NCBI RefSeq assembly: GCF_900186125.1
Contig: NZ_FYBQ01000002.1
Span: 186,001-250,000 of the forward strand
Length of the DNA: 64,000 nucleotides
Direction of reading: 5' to 3'
From: Listeria goaensis
GTDB lineage: Bacteria; Bacillota; Bacilli; Lactobacillales; Listeriaceae
How positions within the stretch are numbered: the first letter of the stretch is position 1; every line of letters begins with the position of its first letter. Of this stretch, positions 26,355 through 34,815 are shown piece by piece. The notes under the pieces were generated by a model, which ran no database searches, was not told the origin of the DNA, and saw only the letters and a list, made by a program, of their open reading frames with translations. Both the position numbers and the translations under genes were made by a program.

Positions 26355-27221
26355 TTAATTTTCTCGTTTCAAATAAAGGCGCACAATTTCTGGGTTGTTC
26401 AAAATACGCGGCACAATCGTTGTATTGCCAAGCCCTCTGCTCACAATCATGGCTTTCCCATTTGCCAAATGACAACCGGCCGTTAATTTCGGTAAAAACC
26501 CTTGTCCGGGGGAAAATAGCCCTTCTGTGAGTGGTAAGCGAATCTGTCCGCCGTGTGCGTGACCACACAAAACAAGATCCACTGGCATATTTTGGTAAAT
26601 CGACCAGTATTCCGGACGATGTGCGAGTAAAATAGTGAACGCATCACGCGGAATCTTCGCCGTCGCACGTTCAATTTCCTCCTGCACAATGCCGCTCATA
26701 TCAAATTTATGCTCCGCCCAACTAGACTTCTCCTCTTCCGGCAAATGGAAAGTCGGATCATCCACGCCAGCAAGCGCAATTCGTTCCCCATTTTCTTCCA
26801 AAAACAAATGCTCATTATGCAAAATTTGAACGCCCTCTTCTTTTAATGAGCGGAGCAAATCTTCAAACAAAGCACTTTTCTGCTCATGATTACCACTTAT
26901 GTAATAGAGCGGACAGATTTTTTTTAGTTTGCGAACTAATGCAATGGCAACATTTTGCGGCTCATCACCATCAATTAAATCACCTGTTAAAAAAATACCG
27001 TCCGGCTCCATTAAAGCGACTTTTTTAATAAGTTTATGGTTAAATCGACCAAATGAACAACTGTGCACATCAGATAGTTGAATATATGTTTTCCCATCAA
27101 ACGCCTCAGGAATTTTGCTTGAGCGTATCGCATAATCAGTGACGACTAATTTTTTCGTTGCATAATACGAATGGCACATAAACCCGGCAAATGCCGCGAC
27201 TCCAAAAATGTTTTTTTTCAT
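26355..27221 (-). CDS. Membrane-anchored metallophosphoesterase (YkuE/YaeI-like)
   Basis: 288 residues. Metal-binding motifs appear in order: QLSDVHSC (about 48-55), TGDLIDGDE, SGNHEQK and CGHAHGGQIRLP. An N-terminal hydrophobic segment could be an anchor or uncleaved Tat/Sec signal. B. subtilis YkuE and related enzymes act on phospholipids or lipid-linked phosphates at the membrane. The second aspartate motif (DLIDGDE) and the histidines are intact, so the enzyme should be active. Confidence 0.87.
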   Translation of the reverse strand: MKKNIFGVAAFAGFMCHSYYATKKLVVTDYAIRSSKIPEAFDGKTYIQLSDVHSCSFGRFNHKLIKKVALMEPDGIFLTGDLIDGDEPQNVAIALVRKLKKICPLYYISGNHEQKSALFEDLLRSLKEEGVQILHNEHLFLEENGERIALAGVDDPTFHLPEEEKSSWAEHKFDMSGIVQEEIERATAKIPRDAFTILLAHRPEYWSIYQNMPVDLVLCGHAHGGQIRLPLTEGLFSPGQGFLPKLTAGCHLANGKAMIVSRGLGNTTIVPRILNNPEIVRLYLKREN

Positions 27222-27286
27222 GTCATTTCCTCACTTTGCATTTTCCTATTCGGTTTATTTTACCATTTTAACACGTAAATTGCTGA

Positions 27287-28540
27287 TTATTTCATTTGAA
27301 AGGCATGAAATCTTTCCGCATCGACAGGACTAACTTCAGCGCGGAGTTCGGTTCCTTGTTCCGTATAATCTTGCATGATCACCCTCGCATGCTCGTTTAA
27401 ATACGAAATAATATCGCCGCGGTCAAATGGAATGAGAAACGTTAATTCTTTGTAGTCTTCAAAAATCTGCTTTTTAATTTCCTCTGTGAGCATCGCAAGA
27501 CTAGCAACGTCTTTCGCAGAATAGATGAGTCCACCATCTTGCAGTACGGGATACTCGGCTCCTGCTACTTTATCGGCCTTGTTGTAGATGAATAAAACAG
27601 GGACATCCTTTACCCCAACAGCTTCTAACGTTTTTTCGGTCGTTTCTATCATTGCCTGATAATTTTCGTCCGAATAATCCACGACGTGTAGCAGCAAATC
27701 CGCCTCCTTCGCCTCCTCAAGTGTTGAGCGGAAAGCCTTCACGAGATGCGTCGGCAGCTTGCTCACAAAACCAACCGTATCTGTTAACAAAAACTGTTTT
27801 TTGTCTGGTAAAATGATTTCGCGTATGCTCGTTTCGAGTGTGGCGAACAGCATATCTTTCTCAAAAACCTGTTTGTGGGCGGATTTACTAAAGCGCTCAA
27901 CCAGGCCATTCATCGTCGTCGATTTCCCCGCGTTTGTGTACCCGACAAGCGATACTATAGGAATTTCATTTTTCTTCCGCTTACGCCGTCTTGTTTCGCG
28001 CTCCTGAACAATCTCTTCCAGTTCTTTCGTCAAATGGCGAATTTGATTTTTAATGATTCGTCTGTCGCTCTCGATTTTTTTCTCCCCTGAACCACGGTTT
28101 GCCATGCCGCTTGCGCCGCTTTGTTGGTCGAGTTTGTCGTCACCACCAGCAAGGCGTGGAAGTTCATATTTCAAGCGCGCAATTTCCACTTGCAACTGGG
28201 CTTCACGCGTTTTCGCGCGCTCTGCAAAAATCGCCAAAATAAGCGCTGTCCGGTCAATTATTTCCAGCCCAACCGCCTCTTCTAAATTACGAATTTGTGA
28301 TGCCGTAAGTTCATCATTCATGACAAGCGCATTCGCACCGAGCATTTCCGCAATTTGTTTTAACTCCTCTACCTTTCCTTTTCCAACATAAGTCGCTTTA
28401 TGCACGCGTTCCATGTTTTGCTTCACGGTATCTATGACCTCATAATGATTCGCCTCTGCCAAATTGTAAAGCTCAACCATTGAGTACTCAAAATTCTTAT
28501 CAGAACCACTAACACCAACTAAAATTACTTTTTTACTCAT
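27287..28540 (-). CDS. hflX: HflX-family ribosome-splitting GTPase (HflXr type)
   Basis: 417 residues: N-terminal HflX domain with the glycine-rich insert (GANALVMNDELTASQIRNLE and LAGGDDKLDQQSGASG), then G1 GYTNAGKST near residue 205, G3 DTVGFV and G4 NKAD. HflX splits stalled or inactive 70S ribosomes with GTP. In L. monocytogenes a second HflX copy, HflXr (lmo0762), gives lincomycin and erythromycin resistance and is controlled by a leader with a 14-residue upstream peptide. The leader here (28619-28860) has exactly a 14-codon upstream frame and a terminator, so I infer this is the HflXr orthologue. AGGAGG lies before the ATG. Confidence 0.9.
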   Translation of the reverse strand: MSKKVILVGVSGSDKNFEYSMVELYNLAEANHYEVIDTVKQNMERVHKATYVGKGKVEELKQIAEMLGANALVMNDELTASQIRNLEEAVGLEIIDRTALILAIFAERAKTREAQLQVEIARLKYELPRLAGGDDKLDQQSGASGMANRGSGEKKIESDRRIIKNQIRHLTKELEEIVQERETRRRKRKKNEIPIVSLVGYTNAGKSTTMNGLVERFSKSAHKQVFEKDMLFATLETSIREIILPDKKQFLLTDTVGFVSKLPTHLVKAFRSTLEEAKEADLLLHVVDYSDENYQAMIETTEKTLEAVGVKDVPVLFIYNKADKVAGAEYPVLQDGGLIYSAKDVASLAMLTEEIKKQIFEDYKELTFLIPFDRGDIISYLNEHARVIMQDYTEQGTELRAEVSPVDAERFHAFQMK

Positions 28541-28618
28541 GAAAAAATGACCTCCTGAAAAAATAGTTTTCTTCCAGTGCGGTCAGGAATTGTATAGATT
28601 TGCGCCTAAAAAAGCGTA

Positions 28619-28647
28619 CAAAAAAAGAAGCACATACTTCGCCTCTT
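28619..28647 (-). terminator. Attenuator terminator in the hflX leader
   Basis: On the minus strand AAGAGGC (28647-28641) pairs with GCTTCTT (28631-28625), one G-U pair, followed by seven U. It lies between the upstream peptide and hflX, about 80 bases before the hflX start, and would end transcription early when no ribosome stalls on the leader. Confidence 0.7.
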
Positions 28648-28743
28648 CAAAAAAATTTCCGTATCAAACTAAAGCCACGCAAATTGTGAATAGACAAATC
28701 CCGTTACCCGCGCCAAATAAACGCAAGTCTCCGCACTATTTAA

Positions 28744-28788
28744 TTAGTTGCAAGAACCGTTTCCGGAACGAAGTCTAATCCAAATCAT
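28744..28788 (-). CDS. 14-residue leader peptide of hflX
   Basis: ATG at 28788 begins the 14-codon frame MIWIRLRSGNGSCN with TAA at 28744-28746. AGGAGG lies 11 bases upstream. A 14-residue leader peptide is the reported control element of hflXr in L. monocytogenes (recalled). Antibiotic-slowed ribosomes on this frame would remodel the downstream RNA and prevent formation of the terminator at 28647-28619. Confidence 0.75.
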   Translation of the reverse strand: MIWIRLRSGNGSCN

Positions 28789-28857
28789 AATTCGCTGAGC
28801 CTCCTAGCCTTTTAGATACCGCCATCATAACATGCATACTAAGAAACTTCAAGCCCA

Positions 28858-28933
28858 AAAAAATCAGCCTGCTAACAAACTTGGCAAATTCGATTTTAAT
28901 AACGAAAATTGCCGTTTGCCATCAGGCTGATTA
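28858..28933 (-). terminator. Terminator of the aromatic-detoxification operon
   Basis: On the minus strand AATCAGCCTG and CAGGCTGATT enclose a second hairpin (TGGCAAA.../...TTTGCCA), followed by a T-run. It closes the operon ending at 28937 and isolates the hflX leader from it. Confidence 0.8.
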
Positions 28934-28936
28934 CTT

Positions 28937-29551
28937 TTATTTAGGGCGATTTAACTTAAAACGCTCGCCTAGTTTCGCATAATCGCTGCCCGCTAAACGC
29001 GACACGGGCTTGATTTCGTCCGCAAGTAAATACCCTTTTTCCACATTTAAAACCGACTCATCCATGTCATATTCGAGAATGCGCGCTAAAATTAAGTCAG
29101 CCGTAATTTCACGAGCATCATTTTGAATCTGGAGCACTTGCCAGACCGCCGCTGCCAGTTTAATTTTGGCTTCCTCAATTTTCGGCACCGCAAAATTCCC
29201 GTCATACGAAAGATGTAAATTCGTACGCGCAAGCTCGCTCTCGTCAGGCGGAAGGTTCGCCGCCGTTTCATTCACATCACGCACAAAATCTTCGCTGACA
29301 ATATGAATCATGAGCTCGCCAGATTGAATCGCGTTTCGCGCCGTGTCCTTCATTTCGCCGTTCCGCCGCTGAACCGCAATCGACACAATCGCCGGATCAC
29401 TCGAAACAACATTGAAAAAACTAAACGGTGCCGCATTCACGATACCATCAGGAGAAACCGTCAAAGCAAAAGCAATCGGCCGCGGAATAATCGCACCACT
29501 TAAAAACTTGTAATTCTCTTTTTCGGAAAGCTCGTCTGCCAAGAACTTCAT
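28937..29551 (-). CDS. Flavin reductase-like (FMN-binding split barrel) protein
   Basis: 204 residues. LSGAIIPRPIAFALTVSPDGIVNAAPFSFFNVVSSDPAIVSIAVQ is the start of a flavin-reductase-like split barrel that binds FMN. Enzymes of this type reduce flavin or use it on small substrates. Last gene of a four-gene unit; its start overlaps the hydrolase stop by four bases. Together with two ring-cleavage dioxygenase-like proteins and a hydrolase it points to detoxification of quinones or aromatic electrophiles. Confidence 0.85.
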   Translation of the reverse strand: MKFLADELSEKENYKFLSGAIIPRPIAFALTVSPDGIVNAAPFSFFNVVSSDPAIVSIAVQRRNGEMKDTARNAIQSGELMIHIVSEDFVRDVNETAANLPPDESELARTNLHLSYDGNFAVPKIEEAKIKLAAAVWQVLQIQNDAREITADLILARILEYDMDESVLNVEKGYLLADEIKPVSRLAGSDYAKLGERFKLNRPK

Positions 29552-30159
29552 GCTTCCGCACCCAATTTTTCATACCACAATTTTGCCGCCTGCACTTCGT
29601 CTGCCGTCAAATTGTGTCCTGCTTCCGTCCAAACGGTTTCAATTTGTGCCGCGCGAGCTTGGAACAGGTCCACCAAGTTTTTAGACGCAGCGAAGCTTAC
29701 AAGTGGGTCATTCACACCGGCCGTTAGGAAAATGCGACGCGTTTCCAAGGAAAAACTTTTCGGCGCATTTCCGGCTGGCATCGCGTGAAATAAAATCGCG
29801 TTTTGAAAGCCGTCTACTTCCTGCAAAATCGCATTCGCCGCAATATTTGCCCCATTTGAATAGCCAATCGCGACAAGTTCGCTGAAGTCCAAATCATACG
29901 TTGTCACCAGTTCGCGTGTTGTTTGCAGCAATTTTTTTGTCTGTACGGCGAGGTCCGCTAAATCTAAGCTGCCGTCGCTGTAGCGTTTGAAAAATCGATT
30001 TGCGCCGTGTTCTGAAACTTCACCGCGTAATGCTAAAATTGGTGCGCCCTTCGCAATAAGGCTTGCCAGTTCCACTAAAGAATGTTCGTCGCCGCCTGTG
30101 CCGTGCAGCAAAAGTAGCGGCTTCTTCGTTTTATCGCCGGGAATGAAAATGTGTTCCAT
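29548..30159 (-). CDS. mhqD: MhqD-like alpha/beta hydrolase (carboxylesterase)
   Basis: 203 residues. LLLHGTGGDEHSLVELA gives the oxyanion region, GYSNGAN is the nucleophile elbow (Ser about 116), AGVNDPLV supplies the aspartate and EAGHNLT the histidine. The layout matches B. subtilis MhqD, a hydrolase of the methylhydroquinone-induced mhqNOD operon. It lies four bases after the MhqO-like gene and overlaps the flavin reductase gene. Substrate unproven. Confidence 0.85.
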   Translation of the reverse strand: MEHIFIPGDKTKKPLLLLHGTGGDEHSLVELASLIAKGAPILALRGEVSEHGANRFFKRYSDGSLDLADLAVQTKKLLQTTRELVTTYDLDFSELVAIGYSNGANIAANAILQEVDGFQNAILFHAMPAGNAPKSFSLETRRIFLTAGVNDPLVSFAASKNLVDLFQARAAQIETVWTEAGHNLTADEVQAAKLWYEKLGAEA

Positions 30160-30163
30160 TTGC

Positions 30164-31123
30164 TCAGCTCCTTTTTGTATCGATTGGCCGTACTTGTGCT
30201 TCGATTTCTGCCCGTTTGCCTTCTAAAAACGGTGGTAAGCTTAACTTTTCACCAAGTGTTTCGTAGGGCTCATCGCTCGTGAAGCCGGGACCGTCCGTTG
30301 CAAATTCAAAGAGAATTTGGCGGCTCACTGGCACATAAAGCGATTCAAAATAGAAACGGTTCACAAAACCACTATTCGGCGCTTGGAAACTGTTTATTCG
30401 CTCAATCCATTTCATGAGCTCCTCATGATTGTCAACGCGGAAAGCCACATGATGAATACCCCCGAAACCTTGCATCGCACTAGGAATGTCCGTTCTTTCT
30501 TCAACAATAATTTGCGCGCCGTTCCCGCCTTCACCCACTTCGTACAAGTGCAAACCATTTTCCTCGGTAACAAAACGGAAGCCAAGAATCGCTTTCAATA
30601 CCGCATCCATATTTTCAAGCGAAGGAACCGTAAGGAACACTGGGCCTAAACCGTAAATCGCATATTTTTCGGGAACTGGGCCGTTCTTCCACGGCACGCC
30701 AGGCGCGACTCCTTCATTTTGTTCGTCAGAAATTAACTGTAAGGCTTGCCCGTCAAAGTCTTGAAACGCAAGCACTTTTTTCCCAAATAATGTTTTAATG
30801 TCTTCATGCGGCACGTCTAATTTTTGGAAACGGTCCTTATAATATTCAAGCGCCGCATCACTTGGTACGCGGAAGCTTGTTTTTGAAATGCTATCCGTCC
30901 CCGGTCTGCCTTTTGGCAAATTCGGAAAATCGAAAAAGGTCATATCAGTCCCAGCATTTCCCGCATCGTCAGCATAAAACATATGGTACGTCTCTATGTC
31001 GTCTTGATTGACCGTCTTCTTAACTAAACGCATGCCGAGTACGTTTGTGAAAAATTCATAGTTCTTTTCGGCGCTACTTGTCATCGCTGTTACGTGGTGG
31101 ATTCCTTTTAAATCTTTTATCAT
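30164..31123 (-). CDS. mhqO: MhqO-like ring-cleavage extradiol dioxygenase (glyoxalase fold)
   Basis: 319 residues with two vicinal-oxygen-chelate halves. GIHHVTAMTSSAEKNYEFF and GGIHHVAFRVDNHEELMKW supply metal-ligand histidines, and LFEFATDGPGF the glutamate. The first half is very like B. subtilis MhqO, a hydroquinone-specific dioxygenase. Starts on the last base of the upstream gene (coupled translation). Two VOC dioxygenase-like genes in tandem suggest different ring substrates. Confidence 0.87.
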   Translation of the reverse strand: MIKDLKGIHHVTAMTSSAEKNYEFFTNVLGMRLVKKTVNQDDIETYHMFYADDAGNAGTDMTFFDFPNLPKGRPGTDSISKTSFRVPSDAALEYYKDRFQKLDVPHEDIKTLFGKKVLAFQDFDGQALQLISDEQNEGVAPGVPWKNGPVPEKYAIYGLGPVFLTVPSLENMDAVLKAILGFRFVTEENGLHLYEVGEGGNGAQIIVEERTDIPSAMQGFGGIHHVAFRVDNHEELMKWIERINSFQAPNSGFVNRFYFESLYVPVSRQILFEFATDGPGFTSDEPYETLGEKLSLPPFLEGKRAEIEAQVRPIDTKRS

Positions 31124-31974
31124 TATTTTTCCCCTCCAAAATAAGTTTCAATTTCTGCTCTTTTTTCCTCTAAAAATGGTGGCAAACTAAAATGCGTGCC
31201 GAGTTCTTCTACCGGTTCATCCAATGTGAATCCGGGCTTTACGCCAGCAAATTCAATCCTTAAACCGAATGGGTCGCGGACGTAAAGGCTCATAAAATAG
31301 CCTCTGTCAATATATTCTTCCACCTCGATTTCATTTGCTTTTGCAAACTTGTAGAGGGTTTCAAGTTCTTCATTATTTGCTGCTTCGTAAGCGACGTGAT
31401 CAATTGTGCCACGGCCAAACCTCGTTTTCTCTAAAGAAAAAGTTTGTTCCGTTGCTACTTCGCTTACGCCAAAACCAGCGAGAAATTTTTTCGTTTTTTC
31501 TGGCTCCGGTATATGATAAACGACATCTAAAATGCGAATAATTTGCTTGTCTGCTGGAATATCAGTGTGCGCCGTCGCATTTTGTTCACTGATTTCCTCT
31601 GAAATTTCGGAAAGCGCAAATGCAAGTCCATCAGGGTCAGTAAAATACAGTTTTCCTCCTTGCAATGATGTTTCCACCTCAAAACCAGCTAACCGTTTTT
31701 GCCAAAAGCTTACGCTATTTTTAGGAATGGCAAGTGTAATGAGGCCAAAAAAAGCTTTTTCATTGTACGTGTGCCCCATTCGCGGGATTTCAAAAAATGT
31801 TAACAGCGTACCCGGATTCCCTCTCTGGTCGCCATAAAATAAGTGTCGCATTTGAATATTCGCCTGATTGACTGTATTTTTTACAAACCGATAACCTAAA
31901 ATATCTTGATAAAAATGATGGGACACCTCAAAATTTTTAATAAACGCGGAAATGTGATGAATCTTTCTAGTCAT
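31123..31974 (-). CDS. Glyoxalase/extradiol dioxygenase family protein
   Basis: 283 residues, paralogous to the next gene: KIHHISAFIKNFEVSHHFYQDILGYRFVKNTVNQ opens the first VOC half and GTIDHVAYEAANNEELETL the second, with LRIEFAGVKPGFTLDEP at the end. Metal ligands (His, His, Glu) appear intact. First gene of the operon; AAGGAGG lies just before the ATG. The promoter region contains AGTTATAAACT, a short imperfect palindrome near position 32003 that may be an operator, but I could not match it to MhqR or YodB sites. Confidence 0.82.
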   Translation of the reverse strand: MTRKIHHISAFIKNFEVSHHFYQDILGYRFVKNTVNQANIQMRHLFYGDQRGNPGTLLTFFEIPRMGHTYNEKAFFGLITLAIPKNSVSFWQKRLAGFEVETSLQGGKLYFTDPDGLAFALSEISEEISEQNATAHTDIPADKQIIRILDVVYHIPEPEKTKKFLAGFGVSEVATEQTFSLEKTRFGRGTIDHVAYEAANNEELETLYKFAKANEIEVEEYIDRGYFMSLYVRDPFGLRIEFAGVKPGFTLDEPVEELGTHFSLPPFLEEKRAEIETYFGGEK

Positions 31975-32054
31975 GTCGCGCCTCCTTTCTATACCAACAG
32001 TTTATAACTAAACAATAAAAATGTAAAGCAACTTGCTTACAAAAAATAAGCAGA

Positions 32055-32402
32055 TTACCCTCTCTTCAATTTTACATTTTGGCAAATGACGCCGCTTGTT
32101 TCGCCAACTAAAGCGAAAGTGCCCATAGATGCGGTTGTTAAACTGTTTTGCTCATCTAAATAAGCAAGCGAATACGGTTTCATGTAAACTGAACCGAGTG
32201 TAGATGGCAGTACGCTACTATACTCTTTTAAATCCTCATTTTGTGCCACAACAATTAAATCGAAGTAAAGATCCAGCGCGCAAGATGCATCATAATCCGA
32301 GTATTTTCCAGCGCCGTCATTTAAATTCAATACGAGCCGTTCATTCGCTTGTCGCAGTTCTGCAATTTTTTCTTGAATCATTTGACTGATGGAAAGGTAC
32401 AT
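32055..32402 (-). CDS. Probable iron-sulfur cluster biosynthesis family (YqkB/HesB-like) protein
   Basis: 115 residues. An N-terminal helix (ISQMIQEKIAELRQANERL) is followed by strands LVLNLNDGAGKYSDYDASCALDLYFDLIVV and a late YLDEQNSLTTASMGTFALVGETSGVICQNVKL. This order resembles YqkB-type HesB-like proteins, which have a similar N-terminal helix, an acidic/cysteine loop and a C-terminal strand block. Only two cysteines are present, so real Fe-S binding is doubtful. It ends 11 bases after the acetyltransferase starts the same transcript. Confidence 0.5.
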   Translation of the reverse strand: MYLSISQMIQEKIAELRQANERLVLNLNDGAGKYSDYDASCALDLYFDLIVVAQNEDLKEYSSVLPSTLGSVYMKPYSLAYLDEQNSLTTASMGTFALVGETSGVICQNVKLKRG

Positions 32403-32413
32403 ATTAACACCTT

Positions 32414-32854
32414 CTAACGTAAATTTTTTCGTTTCATCCAGACGTAACGGGCATCAAATGGCTTGATTTCTTCAAAACCGAAACTTTTGTAAAGCTTAAT
32501 GGCGCGTGCGTTTTCTGGCAGGACGCGAATAAAAATGTCGTCATAGGGAAACGTCTTTGCTTCTTCAAGTAATTCTTCGACTAGTTTTTTCCCGTATCCT
32601 TGTCCTCTAAAATCTTGTGATGTGATGAGATGCGCGAGTTCCAAGTCGCCTTCCTCATCGTCCACCCAAATTTCACCGTATGCGGTCGGGGCATCGCCTT
32701 CATAAGCGACATATGGGATTTGGTCGGGTGTTTTAAACCATGCAAAAATATCCGCTTTTTCAATGATTCGTTTGTTCGTCGCCAAGTAATTATCAGCTTC
32801 ATTTTGGAAAAGTGGCAAAATCCGAATAATATCTCTTTCTTCTACTTTTTTCAT
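32414..32854 (-). CDS. GNAT-family N-acetyltransferase
   Basis: 146 residues. The acetyl-CoA site reads HLITSQDFRGQGYGKKLVEELLEEA (about 78-102; Q/RxxGxG/A form), followed by PENARAIKLYKSFGFEEI. Cytosolic enzyme that moves an acetyl group from acetyl-CoA to an unidentified amine. The YqkB-like gene is 11 bases downstream. Confidence 0.87.
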   Translation of the reverse strand: MKKVEERDIIRILPLFQNEADNYLATNKRIIEKADIFAWFKTPDQIPYVAYEGDAPTAYGEIWVDDEEGDLELAHLITSQDFRGQGYGKKLVEELLEEAKTFPYDDIFIRVLPENARAIKLYKSFGFEEIKPFDARYVWMKRKNLR

Positions 32855-32964
32855 TCCATCACCTCAGGTTAAAATGTTTATCGTTAGCTTCATTATAACA
32901 AAATGTTTTATCTTTCAATGTTGCCTGCTTAATCTCTATGATTATTACTCGAAATACTTTAATT

Positions 32965-33018
32965 TTTACATATGAAAATGATATATTTATGATAAAATTT
33001 CATTTGGAAGCGTTTACT
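32965..33018 (+). promoter_or_regulatory. Promoter plus CcpA cre-like site before the GH18 gene
   Basis: TTTACA (32965-32970), 17 bases and TATGAT (32988-32993) form a sigma-A promoter with a start near 33000. TTGGAAGCGTTTACT at 33004-33018 matches the cre consensus WTGNAARCGNWWWCA except for the last base. Lying just downstream of the start point, it would act as a roadblock, so glucose repression is expected. Confidence 0.65.
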
Positions 33019-33052
33019 TTTCGTTTCCGACAATAAAAAAAGGGGTGTTTAC

Positions 33053-34777
33053 ATGAAGAAGAAAAGCTTTATTATTGGTTTAGTCATGTTACTTTGTATT
33101 AGTTTGATTCCCGTAATCCCTCCCGTAAAACATGCCGAAGCAGCAGAAAGCAAAAACTTTATGATTTACTACCGAGCTTGGCGAGATAAAGAGATGAAAG
33201 GTGTCAACACTAGCCTACCAGATGAAAACTGGCTATCTATGAGCGACATTCCGTACGGGATTAATATTGTGAATGTGTTCAGTTATGTGCCTCCCGGTCA
33301 AGAAGAGTTAGCCGAACCTTTTTTTAAAAAATTAAAAGAAGAGTATGAGCCGGAGCTTCATGCGCGAGGCGTCAAATTGATTCGCGGTTTCGACTATACA
33401 AAATTACTCGAAATCCCTTATGCTGGCGCTTTTCCAACTGAAAAAGAATTTGATGACTACGCAAAAGCCTTACTAGACGAACTTATGTTACCTTGGGGAC
33501 TTGATGGTCTTGACATTGATATGGAAACTTCTCCAACCGATGCTGAAGTCCGCATTTCAGATGGCGTCATTAATGCGCTTTCGAAATATATTGGTCCAAA
33601 GGCAAACAACGGAACCCTCTTCCTCTATGATACAAATGGTCAAAATACGAAACCTTTCCAAAATGTAAGCGATAGTTTTGATTTACTTGCCTATCAACAA
33701 TACGGTAGCAATGCAGAACGTACAGCATTCGCTTCGGATGCTTACTCTCCTTTCATTTCAAAAAATAAATTTTTACCTGGCCTGACTTTCCCCGAAGAAC
33801 AAGATCCTGTTAATCGTTGGTATGACGCAACGCTTCCATATGAACAGTCTAACATTTATCAAGTTGCGAAATATTCTCGAGAAAATAATTTAGCTGGTAT
33901 GTTCCTCTATGCTTTTGATAGGGACGGTAAAACCTATAACGAGCCAGACATCAACAGTATTTCCCCATCCAACCTTTTATGGACTAAAACGGCGATTTTA
34001 GAGGTAAACGGTTACTCTCTAGATAGCGCAAAAAGTTTCGCTCTTCATCACTTGAATCGGATTAAATACGCGAAAAGCTTAAGCTCAGAAGAGATTCAGG
34101 CCATCGAAAAAAATATTCAAAACGCGAAAAACTTATATGATGTTAACGTGGCTATTCTAGGCGCAACCTATGCTGAAGCTGTAAATCCAACATATGATCC
34201 AATCTTGGAAAAAGAACTTATGGCCATCGATTTAACGGCGGCAACAGCTGCTTTAGACAAAGCAGAGGTACTTTTACAAAATAATGATTTATCCGCTCTA
34301 AAAGCGGCACGTGATAAACTTGCTACGTTGCTAGGCGGTAAAAAGTACACTGTTTCCGAAGTTAATTCGCTTACGGCAAGTTTGCAAAATGAACTTCAAA
34401 ATGTGGCGAAGCCAGTAACGGCAAAATATCAAGATGAAAGTGGCAATAAAATTGCAGATGATGTTGTACTTACGGGCGAACTAGGCGCGAGTTTTGCTTT
34501 TTCAAAAAAAGAAATTCCGGGCTATACGTTTGTGAAAACAGAAGGAGCGGCTAATGGAACTTTTTCAGCTCAAGCACAGGAAGTCATTTATGTGTATTCA
34601 AAGGCGGATTCGGCTGTGTTAGTCAACGTGGACCAAGCAAAACCTGAGAACACTTCAAGCACTACGAAGACAACGAAACTGCCACAAACAGGCGACAGCT
34701 CAGTGAGCATTTGGGTTGCGTTCGCTGCCATCATCGCAGGTTTACTTTTACTAAAAAAGAAAAAAGTGACAAAATAA
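33053..34777 (+). CDS. LPXTG-anchored GH18 endo-beta-N-acetylglucosaminidase with MucBP domain
   Basis: 574 residues. Signal peptide (1-30, ending AEA), GH18 catalytic barrel (about 35-315) with the DGLDIDME motif near 150-160 whose Glu is the acid catalyst, a helical linker (about 320-455), one MucBP domain (about 460-520; KYQDESGNKIADD and GYTFV), then LPQTG (about 542), a hydrophobic span and a KKKK tail for sortase A anchoring. FMIYYRAWRDKEMKGV near the start is typical of EndoH/EndoF-like enzymes that cut N-linked glycans between the two GlcNAc residues. The enzyme would sit on the cell wall and could act on host or dietary glycoproteins; no chitin-binding module is present. A cre site suggests carbon regulation. 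Confidence 0.85.
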   Translation: MKKKSFIIGLVMLLCISLIPVIPPVKHAEAAESKNFMIYYRAWRDKEMKGVNTSLPDENWLSMSDIPYGINIVNVFSYVPPGQEELAEPFFKKLKEEYEPELHARGVKLIRGFDYTKLLEIPYAGAFPTEKEFDDYAKALLDELMLPWGLDGLDIDMETSPTDAEVRISDGVINALSKYIGPKANNGTLFLYDTNGQNTKPFQNVSDSFDLLAYQQYGSNAERTAFASDAYSPFISKNKFLPGLTFPEEQDPVNRWYDATLPYEQSNIYQVAKYSRENNLAGMFLYAFDRDGKTYNEPDINSISPSNLLWTKTAILEVNGYSLDSAKSFALHHLNRIKYAKSLSSEEIQAIEKNIQNAKNLYDVNVAILGATYAEAVNPTYDPILEKELMAIDLTAATAALDKAEVLLQNNDLSALKAARDKLATLLGGKKYTVSEVNSLTASLQNELQNVAKPVTAKYQDESGNKIADDVVLTGELGASFAFSKKEIPGYTFVKTEGAANGTFSAQAQEVIYVYSKADSAVLVNVDQAKPENTSSTTKTTKLPQTGDSSVSIWVAFAAIIAGLLLLKKKKVTK

Positions 34778-34815
34778 CGAAAAGGACCGCTAACAATTGC
34801 TAGCGGTCCTTTTCG
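34778..34815. terminator. Strong bidirectional terminator
   Basis: CGAAAAGGACCGCTA and TAGCGGTCCTTTTCG form a 15-bp perfect stem between convergent genes. Confidence 0.9.

Noticed and set aside
31995-32015. MhqR or YodB operator before the aromatic-detoxification operon
   Set aside because: Only a short AGTT-ATA-AACT dyad is visible and it does not match the consensus sites I recall.
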